Assembly: GCA_020636995.1 (NCBI GenBank)
Contig: JACJWU010000004.1
Coordinates: 186,001-250,000 of the forward strand
Origin: Actinomycetota bacterium
GTDB taxonomy: Bacteria > Actinomycetota > Actinomycetes > S36-B12 > UBA10799
Length of the DNA stretch: 64,000 nt
Direction of reading: 5' to 3'
The notes beneath the pieces are model-generated. The model was not told the DNA's origin. It did not search any database and saw only the letters and a program-made list of their open reading frames with translations. Shown here one piece after another: positions 40,641 through 50,400 of the stretch (position 1 is its first letter; every line of letters begins with the position of its first letter). The translations under genes and the position numbers were made by a program.

Positions 40641-41972
40641 ATGGGTGAGGACAGGCAGGCGATCCCCAAGCGCGCGGTGGCACGCACCGCTCGGATGGCC
40701 AGCCTGCCGATCGGGTACGCGGGACGCACGGCGCTCGGTCTCGGCAAACGCATCGGAGGCAAACCCGCCGAGGTGGTCACCAACGAGATCCAGATGCGCA
40801 CCGCCGAGCAGATGTTCCGTGTTCTCGGAGAACTCAAAGGCGGCGCGATGAAGTTCGGGCAGGCGCTGAGCGTGTTCGAGGCGGCGCTGCCGGAGGAGGT
40901 TGCCGGACCCTATCGCGCCACGCTCACCCGGCTGCAGGACGCGGCACCCCCGATGCCGGCCGAGACGGTCCATTCCGTGCTCGCCGACCAACTCGGCCCG
41001 GACTGGCGCGATCGGTTCACCGAGTTCGATGACGACCCCGCTGCCGCTGCGTCCATCGGCCAGGTCCATAGGGCCGTCTACCGCGACGGGCGCCCGGTGG
41101 CCGTCAAGATCCAGTACCCGGGGGCGGGGAAGGCCCTGATGAGCGACCTGAATCAGGTTGCCCGGATGGCCCGCATGTTCGGCGGCATGGTGCCAGGGAT
41201 GGATATCAAGCCACTGGTCGACGAACTGCGGGAGCGGGTGGCGGAAGAACTGGACTACCTGAAGGAGTCACAGTCGCAGCGGGCCTTCGCCGCAGCATTC
41301 GAGGGTGACCCTGATTTCGTGGTGCCGCACATCCTCGCCGCGGCTCCCCTGGTCCTGGTCAGCGAGTGGGTCGACGGCGTGGGTCTGTCACACATCATCG
41401 CCGACGGCACGCAACCGCAGAGGGATCGCTGCGCCACGCTGTACCAGCGCTTCATCCTCTCCGGGCCCGCCCGCGCGGGACTGCTGCACGCCGACCCCCA
41501 CCCCGGGAACTACCGGTACACCCCGGACGGCAAACTCGCGGTGCTCGACTTCGGAGCGGTCGCCCACCTGCCCGACGGTCTTCCCACCGCCATGGGGCAC
41601 CTCCTGCGCATCGCGATGCACAATGACGCCGATGGCGTGCTGGACGGGCTTCGGGAGGAGGGCTTCGTCAAGCCGCACATCGCGCTGGACGCCCAGGCCC
41701 TGCTGGACTACCTGACCCCACTGGTGGAGCCTGCGCGCCACGAGACGTTCCACTACACCCGCGACTGGCTGCGTGGGCAGTTCATGCGCCTGCGCGACCC
41801 GCGCAGCGAGGAGTTCACGATCGGCTTCAAGTTGAACCTGCCCCCGAACTACCTGCTGATCCACCGGGTGTGGCTCGGCTGCATAGGCGTGCTGTGCCAA
41901 CTGGACGCAGAGGTGGCCACCCGGGCGGAGGTCGAGCAGTGGGTGCCCGGGTTTGTGCCGGATCCGGCCTGA
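40641..41972 (+). CDS. ABC1/AarF-family atypical kinase
   Basis: 443 residues from ATG 40641. Family signature LKGGAMKFGQALSVFEAALPEE (the KxGQ inhibitory motif), Ala-rich ASIGQVHRAVYRDGRPVAVKIQYPG, EELDYLKESQSQ, HADPHPGNYR and VLDFGAVAHLP (metal-binding DFG). ABC1 proteins support quinone or lipid metabolism through atypical ATPase activity. No membrane segment. Divergent from the TOMM-type gene; convergent with whiB7 across a hairpin. Confidence 0.93.
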   Translation: MGEDRQAIPKRAVARTARMASLPIGYAGRTALGLGKRIGGKPAEVVTNEIQMRTAEQMFRVLGELKGGAMKFGQALSVFEAALPEEVAGPYRATLTRLQDAAPPMPAETVHSVLADQLGPDWRDRFTEFDDDPAAAASIGQVHRAVYRDGRPVAVKIQYPGAGKALMSDLNQVARMARMFGGMVPGMDIKPLVDELRERVAEELDYLKESQSQRAFAAAFEGDPDFVVPHILAAAPLVLVSEWVDGVGLSHIIADGTQPQRDRCATLYQRFILSGPARAGLLHADPHPGNYRYTPDGKLAVLDFGAVAHLPDGLPTAMGHLLRIAMHNDADGVLDGLREEGFVKPHIALDAQALLDYLTPLVEPARHETFHYTRDWLRGQFMRLRDPRSEEFTIGFKLNLPPNYLLIHRVWLGCIGVLCQLDAEVATRAEVEQWVPGFVPDPA

Positions 41973-41977
41973 GCGGA

Positions 41978-42022
41978 GCGGATTGCGCAGCGGACCACCT
42001 ACTGGTCGACTGCGCAATCCGC
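41978..42022. terminator. bidirectional hairpin between aarF-like and whiB7 genes
   Basis: GCGGATTGCGCAG (41978-41990) and CTGCGCAATCCGC (42010-42022), perfect 13-bp arms with a 19-nt loop, immediately after both stop codons. Confidence 0.8.
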
Positions 42023-42028
42023 CCACCG

Positions 42029-42328
42029 TCAGGCCGACTGCAGGACCGCGTCGATGCGCATGGTCATCTGCTGGTGCAGCTGCGCCTCGAGCACGGCTGC
42101 GTTCTTCGGGGGACGCCCGTTGCGCTTCGGTGCGGGTACCGGGAGGCCGGCCAGGAACAACTCGCCGCCCCATACCCCGCAGGTCTCACCGCGCTCCAGG
42201 GCCCCCACGAGGCACTCCCGGCGCACCGGACAACCCAGGCACAACCCACGCGCACGATCCACGTCCGCGGGCACGTCGGAGAACCACATGTCAGCCGTTC
42301 CGGCCACACAGGGGATCTCACCAGTCAT
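42029..42328 (-). CDS. whiB7: WhiB7-type redox-sensitive transcription factor
   Basis: 99 residues. Four cluster ligands Cys 7, 30, 33 and 39 (RGLCLGCPVRREC), the GVWGG turn (about 51-55), and a C-terminal AT-hook-like KRNGRPPKN (about 68-76), the mark of WhiB7 against other WhiB proteins. WhiB7 binds sigma A region 4 and switches on intrinsic antibiotic resistance genes; here only location and family support this. The ribosome site is CGGAGG. Upstream lie a uORF and an intrinsic terminator, so expression is probably controlled by attenuation. Same position beside uvrD2 as in mycobacteria. Confidence 0.93.
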   Translation of the reverse strand: MTGEIPCVAGTADMWFSDVPADVDRARGLCLGCPVRRECLVGALERGETCGVWGGELFLAGLPVPAPKRNGRPPKNAAVLEAQLHQQMTMRIDAVLQSA

Positions 42329-42353
42329 TTCTCACCTCCGTTTGGGACACACG

Positions 42354-42381
42354 AAAAAGGCCGCGGTGTTGCGCCGCGGCC
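42354..42381 (-). terminator. intrinsic terminator in the whiB7 leader (attenuator)
   Basis: GGCCGCGG / CCGCGGCC stem (8 bp, 7-nt loop) followed on the minus strand by five T. It lies after the uORF stop and 25 nt before the whiB7 start. Position and shape fit transcription attenuation. A smaller hairpin AGGTC..GACCT (42385-42398) precedes it. Confidence 0.88.
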
Positions 42382-42400
42382 TGAGGTCTGTCGACCTGGA

Positions 42401-42466
42401 CTACCCGGGACGCACCGCACAATCGGCAGCAGGGAAGGCCGCCACGACAGTGAACGTGATGATCAT
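42401..42466 (-). CDS. whiB7 leader peptide uORF
   Basis: 21 codons, beginning MIITFTVVAAFPAADC and ending RPG before TAG (42403-42401). GGAAGGAG lies 7 nt upstream of the ATG. It sits between the proposed promoter and the attenuator. In mycobacteria and Streptomyces a uORF before whiB7 senses slowed translation, which prevents terminator formation; the same logic is inferred here. Confidence 0.8.
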   Translation of the reverse strand: MIITFTVVAAFPAADCAVRPG

Positions 42467-42501
42467 CGTGCGACTCCTTCCCTCAGACGGTGCTAGCCGT
42501 C

Positions 42502-42530
42502 ACCCTACGCGCTGCCGCCGGATCCGGCAA
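42502..42530 (-). promoter_or_regulatory. putative whiB7 promoter
   Basis: -35 TTGCCG (42530-42525) and -10 TAGGGT (42507-42502) with a 17-bp spacer, about 30 nt upstream of the uORF after a normal start distance. The first three bases of the -10 are the stop codon of uvrD2. A short GGAAAG lies just upstream of the -35, where WhiB7 targets usually have an AT-rich patch. Confidence 0.55.
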
Positions 42531-44523
42531 CGGGCTTTCCCGCGACGATCGCCAGCAGCTCGGCACCCCGTTCGGCGACCAGTGCCCGCTGAATGCCCTT
42601 GATGCGACCTAGCGCCGCCAGATCCCGGGGCTGCTCACGCGCGATCGCGATCAGCACGGCATCGGTGGCGACCAGGAAGGCCGGCAGCGACTTCCCCGAC
42701 TCCCGCCGCCGGTGTTCGACAACCGCTGTGCGCCATGCGCGCAACTCATCGACCAGCGCCATGGAGACATCCGTCGGACACCCCCGGCAGGTTCCCAGAG
42801 CCCGCTCGGTGGGAGTGCTGAGTCGCTTTCCGCACACGTGACATCCCCGCGTCTTGGCGGCAGCGGGCTTCGCGGCCTTGGCCTTGCGCTGCTGGCCCGC
42901 CGGTAGGAACCGGGAGGGCTCGCGGGTCTCCCGCCGGGAACCAGTCCGCGCGTAGGAGATCTCGACGAGATCCCGGGCCCGCGTGACACCCACGTAGAAC
43001 AGCCGGCGTTCCTCCTCGAGGTCGACGAACTCGCCCTGGTACCGCAAGGGCAGGCCACCCTCGTAGAGCCCGGGCATGAACACGGCGTTCCACTCCAGAC
43101 CCTTGGCCGAGTGCAGCGAGGCCAGCGTGACCGCGTCCGCCACCGGGGCATCGTCGTTGGCGGCACGCTCGTCGAGGTCTGTCACGAGTTCGGCGACGGA
43201 AGTGTGATTCGCCGCCAGCGCAACCAGGGCCGCCAAGGACTCCCACTCCTCGCGTTGGGCCTGCCCGAGCGGGGGGCGGGGGGTGTACCCCACGGGCTCC
43301 AAGGCAGCCGCAGCCTGTTCGGCGACAGTGCCCTGTCCGGGCTGCTTGGACGCCACACGGAGCAATGACACCGCCCGTTTGACCTCGGGTCGCTGCATGA
43401 ACCGGGCCGTCCCCCGCACCGTGTAGGGGATGCCCGCGGCCTGCAGTTCCCGCTCGAAGCGAGCCGTCATCGAGTTGATGCGTACCAGGACCGCGATCTC
43501 GGATGCGGGCACCGACTTCAGCAGGGTCCCGATGCGTTCAGCCACCCCAACTGCCTCGTCGTACTCGGTGTCGTACACGGTCGTGCGGACCTCGCCGGCG
43601 ACATCCCGCTCGGAAGCCAGGCGCAGGCGGCCACGCGCTTCGCCCTGTGCCAGGACGCTGTTGGCCAGGTCGATGATGCTGCGGGCGCACCGATAGGAGT
43701 GGGTCAACTGCAGTGAGCTGGCCGTCGGCCAGCGGTCGGTGAACCTCAGCAGGAAGTCGCTTCGCGCCCCGGCGAAACTGTAGATGGTCTGAGACGGATC
43801 ACCCACGACGCACAGGTCGTCACGCTCGCCCAGCCACCCCTCGATCACCTGTTGTTGCAGCGGCGATACATCCTGGTACTCGTCGACCGTGATCCACCGG
43901 CACCACTGACGGACCTGTTCGGCGATGGTCGGGTTCTCCCGGATGAGCCCGGCATTGAGCAGCAGGATGTCCTCGAAGTCCACCACTCCGGCAGCAGCCT
44001 TGACATCCTCGTACTCCTGGTAGACATCGGCGAGTTGTTCGCCGATGACACCATCCGCATCGACCTGCTCGGGAGCCAGTCCGACCGCCTTCGCGCGCTC
44101 GATCTCGCCGGTGACATCGCGCCGCCCCGCGTCGTCGAGCCGGATGCCGCGATTCGTGAGCGCCGTGGCGACCAGGGGGATCTTCGACGACTGGATCCGT
44201 GGCATCTGGCCGCCCACGGCCCGGGGCCACATCCACTGCAGTTGCCGCAGGGCCTCCGAGTGAACGGTCCGCACCCGCACGTCGTCCACGCCCATACTGT
44301 GCAGCCGCCGGCCGAACTCTCCAGCCGCACGGGTCGTGAACGTCACCACCAGCACGCGCCGGGGATCCATCGTCCCGGTGGCCACCCCGTAGGCGACGCG
44401 GTGGGTCAATGCCCGCGTCTTGCCGGTACCGGCCCCGGCGAGGACGACGACCGGACCGGTGACCGCCTGCGCGACCGCACGCTGGTCGTGGTCGAGTGGG
44501 GCGAGGATCTCGTCGGGCTGCAC
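42505..44523 (-). CDS. uvrD2: ATP-dependent DNA helicase UvrD2
   Basis: 672 residues from GTG 44523. SF1A motifs: Q-motif DHDQRAVAQA, Walker A VLAGAGTGKTRAL, Walker B ITVDEYQDVSPLQ, III VGDPSQTIYSFAGA, IV LTHSYRC, V LASLHSAKGLEW and VI RRLFYVGVTRARD. A tetracysteine zinc module (CHVCGKRL..GTCRGC) follows and the C-terminus is an HRDC domain (about 590-665). This zinc-HRDC layout distinguishes UvrD2 from UvrD1/PcrA. It unwinds DNA in replication-linked repair. nudC lies upstream and whiB7 downstream on the same strand. Confidence 0.95.
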   Translation of the reverse strand: MQPDEILAPLDHDQRAVAQAVTGPVVVLAGAGTGKTRALTHRVAYGVATGTMDPRRVLVVTFTTRAAGEFGRRLHSMGVDDVRVRTVHSEALRQLQWMWPRAVGGQMPRIQSSKIPLVATALTNRGIRLDDAGRRDVTGEIERAKAVGLAPEQVDADGVIGEQLADVYQEYEDVKAAAGVVDFEDILLLNAGLIRENPTIAEQVRQWCRWITVDEYQDVSPLQQQVIEGWLGERDDLCVVGDPSQTIYSFAGARSDFLLRFTDRWPTASSLQLTHSYRCARSIIDLANSVLAQGEARGRLRLASERDVAGEVRTTVYDTEYDEAVGVAERIGTLLKSVPASEIAVLVRINSMTARFERELQAAGIPYTVRGTARFMQRPEVKRAVSLLRVASKQPGQGTVAEQAAAALEPVGYTPRPPLGQAQREEWESLAALVALAANHTSVAELVTDLDERAANDDAPVADAVTLASLHSAKGLEWNAVFMPGLYEGGLPLRYQGEFVDLEEERRLFYVGVTRARDLVEISYARTGSRRETREPSRFLPAGQQRKAKAAKPAAAKTRGCHVCGKRLSTPTERALGTCRGCPTDVSMALVDELRAWRTAVVEHRRRESGKSLPAFLVATDAVLIAIAREQPRDLAALGRIKGIQRALVAERGAELLAIVAGKPVAGSGGSA

Positions 44524-44574
44524 CTGTCGATCCTCACATCCCGGTACGACAGCCGCAGCCGCGGTGTGGATGGA

Positions 44575-45423
44575 TCACCGACTCCACGTCTGCGGAATCG
44601 GTTCGCCGAACCAGTCCGCGATCAGGTGGTGGGCCACGGAGATCCGGGGCGGGATCCGCAGGTCGCCACGCTGGGCCGCCGCGGCGAACTCCGGCCGGCT
44701 CAACCAGGCGGTCTCGGCGATCTCCTCACCGTCGGGACGGGATGGCTGGGCCCATGTCCTGGCCGTGAACGCGATCATGATCGAACTCGGGAAGGGCCAG
44801 GGCTGGGTCGCCCGGTACTGGACCTGATCCACCGGCACCCGCACACCGGCCTCTTCGAACACCTCGCGCACCACGGCCTGTTCGAACGTCTCCCCCGGCT
44901 CGACGAACCCGGCCAGCGTCGAGTACCAGCCCGGCGGCCAGACGCTGCGACGGCCCAGCAGCGCCCGGTCATCGTCATCGACCACCAAAGTGATGACGGC
45001 GGGATCGGTACGCGGGAAGTGTTCCGAACCGTCCTCACGGCACCGGCGGACCCACCCTGCCCGCACCATGTGGGTCGGGCCGCCGCAGCGCGGACAGCAC
45101 TCGTGAGTCGCGTGCCAGTTGTCGAGCGCGACCGCGGTCAGGGCTGCGGCCCGCTCGACCGGATCCAGCGAGTCGGCCACGGCGCGAAGGTCCACGGTGG
45201 CGTCCGTGCGTGTGCGTGCCGCGAACCAGCCCACACCGTCGATCGTGCCCAGCAGGATGAGGTCCTCTGGATCGCAGTCCACGTCGGCGCGCACATCGAC
45301 GTGCCCCTTGTAGACGGCCACCACCCGGCGATCGGGCGCCTCCCACAACTCACGCACCTGTTGCGGATCGGTCCGCAGAGTCTCATCGCGAACGAAAACA
45401 TCGGGTTCAGCGGTGGGCCACAC
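44575..45423 (-). CDS. nudC: NAD+ diphosphatase (NudC-type Nudix hydrolase)
   Basis: 282 residues. Nudix box GFVEPGETFEQAVVREVFEE and the downstream NudC-specific array TQPWPFPSSIM identify NAD(H) pyrophosphatase activity (and possibly NAD-cap removal from RNA). The zinc ribbon is incomplete: HECCPRCGG and RRCREDGSEHFPR keep the first pair and one later Cys, while the usual fourth Cys is Asp. Upstream of uvrD2 with a 51-bp gap; divergent from the AT3 gene. Confidence 0.93.
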   Translation of the reverse strand: MWPTAEPDVFVRDETLRTDPQQVRELWEAPDRRVVAVYKGHVDVRADVDCDPEDLILLGTIDGVGWFAARTRTDATVDLRAVADSLDPVERAAALTAVALDNWHATHECCPRCGGPTHMVRAGWVRRCREDGSEHFPRTDPAVITLVVDDDDRALLGRRSVWPPGWYSTLAGFVEPGETFEQAVVREVFEEAGVRVPVDQVQYRATQPWPFPSSIMIAFTARTWAQPSRPDGEEIAETAWLSRPEFAAAAQRGDLRIPPRISVAHHLIADWFGEPIPQTWSR

Positions 45424-45459
45424 CAGGCAACCGTAACGCCTGTGTCAGGATTGGCGGGC

Positions 45460-46632
45460 ATGGGCGATTTCATCAAACAACTCACGGGCGTGCGCTTCGT
45501 CGCCGCTGCGTGGGTCATGCTGTACCACTTCCAGCCCGCCCTGGCCGCCAGCGGCGTGCTGGTGCCGATCCTGCATGAGTTCCTGCGCCTCGGCTCGGTC
45601 GGCGTCGACCTCTTCTTCGCCCTGTCCGGCTTCATCCTGACCCACACCTACCTCACCCGCCTGGGCCCGAAGGCCACGTGGTCGGGCAGCCTGAACTTCT
45701 GGTGGCTGCGACTGGCCCGCGTCTACCCGGTCTACTTCGTGATGCTCAACGTCGCGGGCCTGGCCGCCCTCGCACAGGGGATCGTCACCGGTGAGGGGCG
45801 GCGGGACTGGATGACCGTGCCGTCGTATCTCAAGCAGGTACTGATGATCCAGGAGTGGGGCCCGGATCCCTCGCGCGGCTGGAACTTCCCTGCCTGGTCG
45901 CTGTCCATGGAATGGCTGGCGTACCTGTTCTTCCCGCTGCTGGTCCTGGTCCTATGGCGTGCGAAGGACCGCCTGTCCCCCCTGGCCCTGGCCGGCATCG
46001 CCTTCCTGTGCCTGACACCCCTGCTGTACATCGGCATCGTGCGTGACGACGACCCGTTCCTGGTCCAAGGCTGGGCTAGCACGATCCGCATCGCCACCGA
46101 GTTCACGGCCGGCAGTTTCACGTACCTGGCTGTCCGGCGCTGGCAGGACAACCCCGAGGCCAAACGGGTGTCGCAGGTGCTGGCGTGGATGGTCCCACTG
46201 CTCATCCTCGGGATCGCGGTCATCATGGGCAACATCCCCGGACTGCAGTGGGAAGGCCTGCCCGACGAGGCCCCCCGCGGCTACGTCGTGATCATCCCGT
46301 TGCTGGTCCTGTGGATCGGCGCGCTCGCCTTGAGCAACGGCGCACCGTCGCGGTTCCTGAGCACCCACACGTTGGTGCTGGGCGGCTTCATCTCGTACTC
46401 GCTGTACCTGATCCACATCGTCTGGTACGGCCTGTGGCGCGCCGGCATGCAGGTCATCGGGATCGACGGCGGGCCGCTGTACCTGCTCAGCACGATCTTC
46501 TTGATCGTGTCGACCGTCGGCTTGGCCTACCTGATGTGGCGACTGGTCGAGGAGCCCGCGCGCGAGTGGATGCGCAGCAAGGTCGGGGCACGCAAAGTGC
46601 CCACCGAGGAAGCCGGCGAACAGGCCCGGTAG
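45460..46632 (+). CDS. acyltransferase family 3 (OafA-like) membrane protein
   Basis: 390 residues from ATG 45460. KQLTGVRFVAAAWVMLYHF (start motif with conserved His), GVDLFFALSGFILTHTY, RLARVYPVYFVML, WSLSMEWLAYLFFP, and ISYSLYLIHIVW near the end are the AT3 pattern. About ten helices. It O-acylates an envelope polysaccharide or other extracytoplasmic acceptor. No SGNH domain attached. Four bp precede the next gene, so the two form an operon. Confidence 0.9.
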   Translation: MGDFIKQLTGVRFVAAAWVMLYHFQPALAASGVLVPILHEFLRLGSVGVDLFFALSGFILTHTYLTRLGPKATWSGSLNFWWLRLARVYPVYFVMLNVAGLAALAQGIVTGEGRRDWMTVPSYLKQVLMIQEWGPDPSRGWNFPAWSLSMEWLAYLFFPLLVLVLWRAKDRLSPLALAGIAFLCLTPLLYIGIVRDDDPFLVQGWASTIRIATEFTAGSFTYLAVRRWQDNPEAKRVSQVLAWMVPLLILGIAVIMGNIPGLQWEGLPDEAPRGYVVIIPLLVLWIGALALSNGAPSRFLSTHTLVLGGFISYSLYLIHIVWYGLWRAGMQVIGIDGGPLYLLSTIFLIVSTVGLAYLMWRLVEEPAREWMRSKVGARKVPTEEAGEQAR

Positions 46633-46636
46633 CCGC

Positions 46637-47440
46637 ATGGCGAGCCTGCGCGTGGGCAGTTACAACATCCTGCACGGAATGCGCGTGCTCGGCGGGGCAC
46701 AGGAGCGGGACACCGCTGCCTTCCGGGACAGCGTTGAACAACTCGACGTCGACGTCCTCGGACTGCAGGAAGTCGATGCGGCCCAGCCGCGCAGCGGGAT
46801 GGCCGACCAGACCGCTCTGGCCGCAGAAGCGCTCGGCGCCGCCGACTGGCGCTTCGTCCCGACTGTGGTGGGGACACCGGGACCCCATGCCGACTTCCGC
46901 CCCAGCACCCCGTCCGAGATCGACGCGGCCGCCCGGCGGGAGTACCCGCAACCGCTGTACGGCGTGGGGTTGATCAGCCGGCACCCGGTGCGGCAGTGGC
47001 ACCACCTGGTCATGCCCGCCTCGCGCATGACGATGCCCCTGCTGGTGCCGGGCAATCCCCGACCGCGGATGCTGCGGGTTCCGGATGAGCCGCGGGCGGT
47101 GGTAGCCGCCGTGCTCGATCTGCCCACCCCGATCACGGTCGCCACCGTGCACCTGTCGTTCGTCCCGGTGTTCAACATCCGGCAACTGCGACAGGTCCGG
47201 GACTGGCTTGCGCACCTGCCGCGGCCTTTGATCCTGACCGGCGACTTCAACATCCCCGGTCGGCTACCGGGCCGGATCACCGGCTGGCACGGGGCGCAGA
47301 TGGGACCGACCTACCCGGTGTTCAAGCCACGGATCCAGTTCGACCACATCTTGTCCGACGGCATCCGTCCACACTCCACAGCGGTACATCCGCTGCCGGT
47401 GTCGGATCACTGCGCAGTCACTGCGGCGTTCTCGCTGTGA
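46637..47440 (+). CDS. endonuclease/exonuclease/phosphatase (EEP) family protein
   Basis: 267 residues. LRVGSYNILHGM (Asn ligand), VLGLQEVDAAQPRS (catalytic Glu), TVHLSF, LILTGDFNIPG (Asp/Asn) and VSDHCAV (terminal Asp-His) are the full EEP catalytic set. No signal peptide. It could be a nuclease or a phosphodiesterase acting on a small molecule. Its 3' end overlaps the convergent adnB gene by 23 bp. Confidence 0.9.
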   Translation: MASLRVGSYNILHGMRVLGGAQERDTAAFRDSVEQLDVDVLGLQEVDAAQPRSGMADQTALAAEALGAADWRFVPTVVGTPGPHADFRPSTPSEIDAAARREYPQPLYGVGLISRHPVRQWHHLVMPASRMTMPLLVPGNPRPRMLRVPDEPRAVVAAVLDLPTPITVATVHLSFVPVFNIRQLRQVRDWLAHLPRPLILTGDFNIPGRLPGRITGWHGAQMGPTYPVFKPRIQFDHILSDGIRPHSTAVHPLPVSDHCAVTAAFSL

Positions 47441-50400
47441 GGGCGGCGGCCAGCTCGTCGGCGGACAGCACCGGTGGTCTTACCACGTCCGCGTCACGCA
47501 CATAGACGAACGCCACGAGCACCTCCTCGGGATCCACACCGACCTGCTGGGCCCAGCCGAGCCGGTAGAGCGACAACTGCAGCGGGTCAGCACTGTGCTC
47601 GCGGTTGGTCTTCCAGTCCACCACTTCCCACGTGCCGTCTGGATGCTGGAAGACCGCGTCGATCACCCCTCGTACCACCAGCCCCGCCACGTGGACCGAG
47701 ATCTCGGTCTCCACCGCAGCAGGGACCAGATGGGCGTAAGGCGTCCGGCGGTACCCCTCGATGAGGTCTGCGAGCTCGGCATCCGAGGTCCGGTCGGCGT
47801 CGGGTGCCAGGTCCCAGTCGGGGATGAGGGCCAACTGCTCGTGCGAGGCGGCCACCCACTCGTGGAACGCCGTCCCGCGGGCCGCTGCCTCCCCGGTGAT
47901 GCGCGGCATCGGCCGTGCCAGATCGCGCGCCAACCCTTGCGGATCCGCGCTGGCCCGCATGAGCAAGGAGGCGCTGAGAACGGTCGGCAGGGCGACGGCC
48001 CGCACCGGCAGGGACTGCTGATACTCCCGTTCGGTGACCGCTGCGATGTCCCGATCAAGCCGATCGAGCAGATCCGACTCGGCCAGAGTCAGGGCCGTGC
48101 CATCAGCCTGCGGAGCCACCACATGTGCGTAGACCTCGTCGAGGATGGGCCATTCGACGTCACCGGGTGGGCGCACTGACGGCGTCTGGGACGGCTCGAC
48201 GAGCCACGGCCGGCACACGACACCCGGCACCTCACTGATCGCCGTCAAATACTCGCTGGGCCCCCGCAGCTTCGCGTCGGCGTCCCAATGGTGACCCGAG
48301 ACGTAGAGCGCACTACGGGCACGGGTGAGCGCCACGTAGGCCAGACGATTCTCCTCCCAGGCGTCGGCCTGGCGGCAGTTCTGCCGCAGGGCGTCGTCGG
48401 CCTTCTTGAAGCCTGTCGCGAACGAAGCTCCGGCCGGCGACCACCCGGGAAGCACCGGCAACCGGTCCCGGTCTCCGCGCAGCGGGTACGGCAACACCCC
48501 GTAGTGCTTGGTCCACACCGACCTCCCCTGCGAGGACGGGAAGACCCGCTGGCTCAGGGCGGGCACGAAGACACAATCCCATTCCAGGCCCTTGGCCCGG
48601 TGCACCGTCATCACCCGGACGGCCTCGCCGCGGGCCGGGAAATCGCTGTCCGGAGTCTCATCCAGGCTGACCGCGAAGTCCAACCAGCGCAAGAAGGCGG
48701 CCACGGACGGGTCGTCGTGAGCCGCCCGGTAGCCGTCGATCACATCGAACAGCGCCGACAGCCCGTCGATGCGGCTCGTGGCCGCCGATCCCAGCCTGAC
48801 CTCCACACCAAGCCCGGTCATCTCCACGATCCGGTGTGCGGCCTCCTCCACCCCGGCGACCAGCGCCGGGCGCATCGCGTCGAGGGACTGCGTGAACTCG
48901 CGCAGCCGGACCCGTGCCTGGTCACTGATCTGCGGACCGGGGTCGTAGACGGCCTCCAGCAGACTGACGACATCGACCGGGTCGACGTCGGTCACGGCAC
49001 CCCTGAGTTGCGCGTGGAAATCCTCGCCGGCCGGATCCTGGCCCTGGACGAGTTCCTGCGCCCGACGACCAAGTGCCGCGAGATCGTTCGGGCCGATACG
49101 CACCTGTGGACCGGTCAGCAAGCGGACCAGGGCGGGGTTGTCGGCCATCTCGAGCACCCGCAGGACACTGAGCACCTCGACGACTTCGGGGATGTGCAGG
49201 ACCGATCCGAGGGAGGCTGCGGCAGCCGGGATCCCGGCGTCACGCAGGGCCTGAGACACCTGCTGGACGTAGTCGTTCGTGCGGCACAGGACGGCGATCT
49301 CATCGGCGCGCGTACCGATGGCCAACCGATCACGCACCCGGTCGATCAACCATCCGATCTCGTCGTGCCACGTGTCGTGCAGAGCAGCCACCACCTCACC
49401 GGGCTCGTCGCCTCCGGGTCGCAGGATCCGCACATCGGGGTGCTGCGCGCGGACGGGGGCGGCGACGGCGTTCGCCACGTCGAGGATGTGTGTGCCCGAG
49501 CGACGGTTGGTGCTCAGGCTCGTGATGGCCGCCGGTCCGGCCGCAGTGGCGAAGTGGGCCGGGAAACCGTCGATGTTGGCCACCGAGGCGCCCCGCCACC
49601 CGTAGATGGCCTGCAGCGGGTCGCCGACCGCGGTGAGCGGGTGGCCCTCGCCGAAGAGGTTCTGCAGCATCAGTCGCTGCGCCACCGACGTGTCCTGGTA
49701 TTCGTCGACGAGGACGACCGCGTACCGCTCACGCAGACTCTCCCGGACGTGCGGCACAGCGCTGGCGGCGACTGCGTAGCGCATGAGATCGGCGAAACTC
49801 ACCACGGCGTCGTCGGCGCGATCGGTGCGTACCTCTTCGACGACCTCGGAGGCGATCAAACGCCGCTGCGCGGCCTGCCGGGCATCCCTGGCAGCCGCCG
49901 ACGGCTCGTCGGCCAAGGCCTCGATCAGGCGCCGGTCATGAGCCCGCAGTTCCTCGGTGGTGACCAGGTGCTCGGACAACTCCTCGTCAAGTGCCGCCAC
50001 CCGGTCACTGACGGTCTTCACGACCGGGGTCCCGAGCGCCTCGCAGCCGACCTGACTGCGCGCGACCGTTCGGTAGGTGCGCACCGCGAGGTCGGTGGGC
50101 GTGAGCAGAGTGGACGAGGGCTCGGCGCCGATCAGCAGCCCCCACTGCGACAGCAGATCGATCGCGAACGCGTGGTACGTCTGGATCGTGGGTTCGGCCT
50201 CGATGTCACCACCGGGCTCCCGGATCGCGCCGAGCAGCGCCCGGATGCGGCTGCCGAGCTCACCCGCGGCCTTGTTCGTGAAGGTCAGCCCGAGCACCTG
50301 GTCGGCTGCGACGGCGCCCGAGCCCACGAGCCAGACCACCCGCGCAGCCATGACCGTGGTCTTGCCCGATCCAGCACCGGCCAGCACCAGCAACGGCCCG

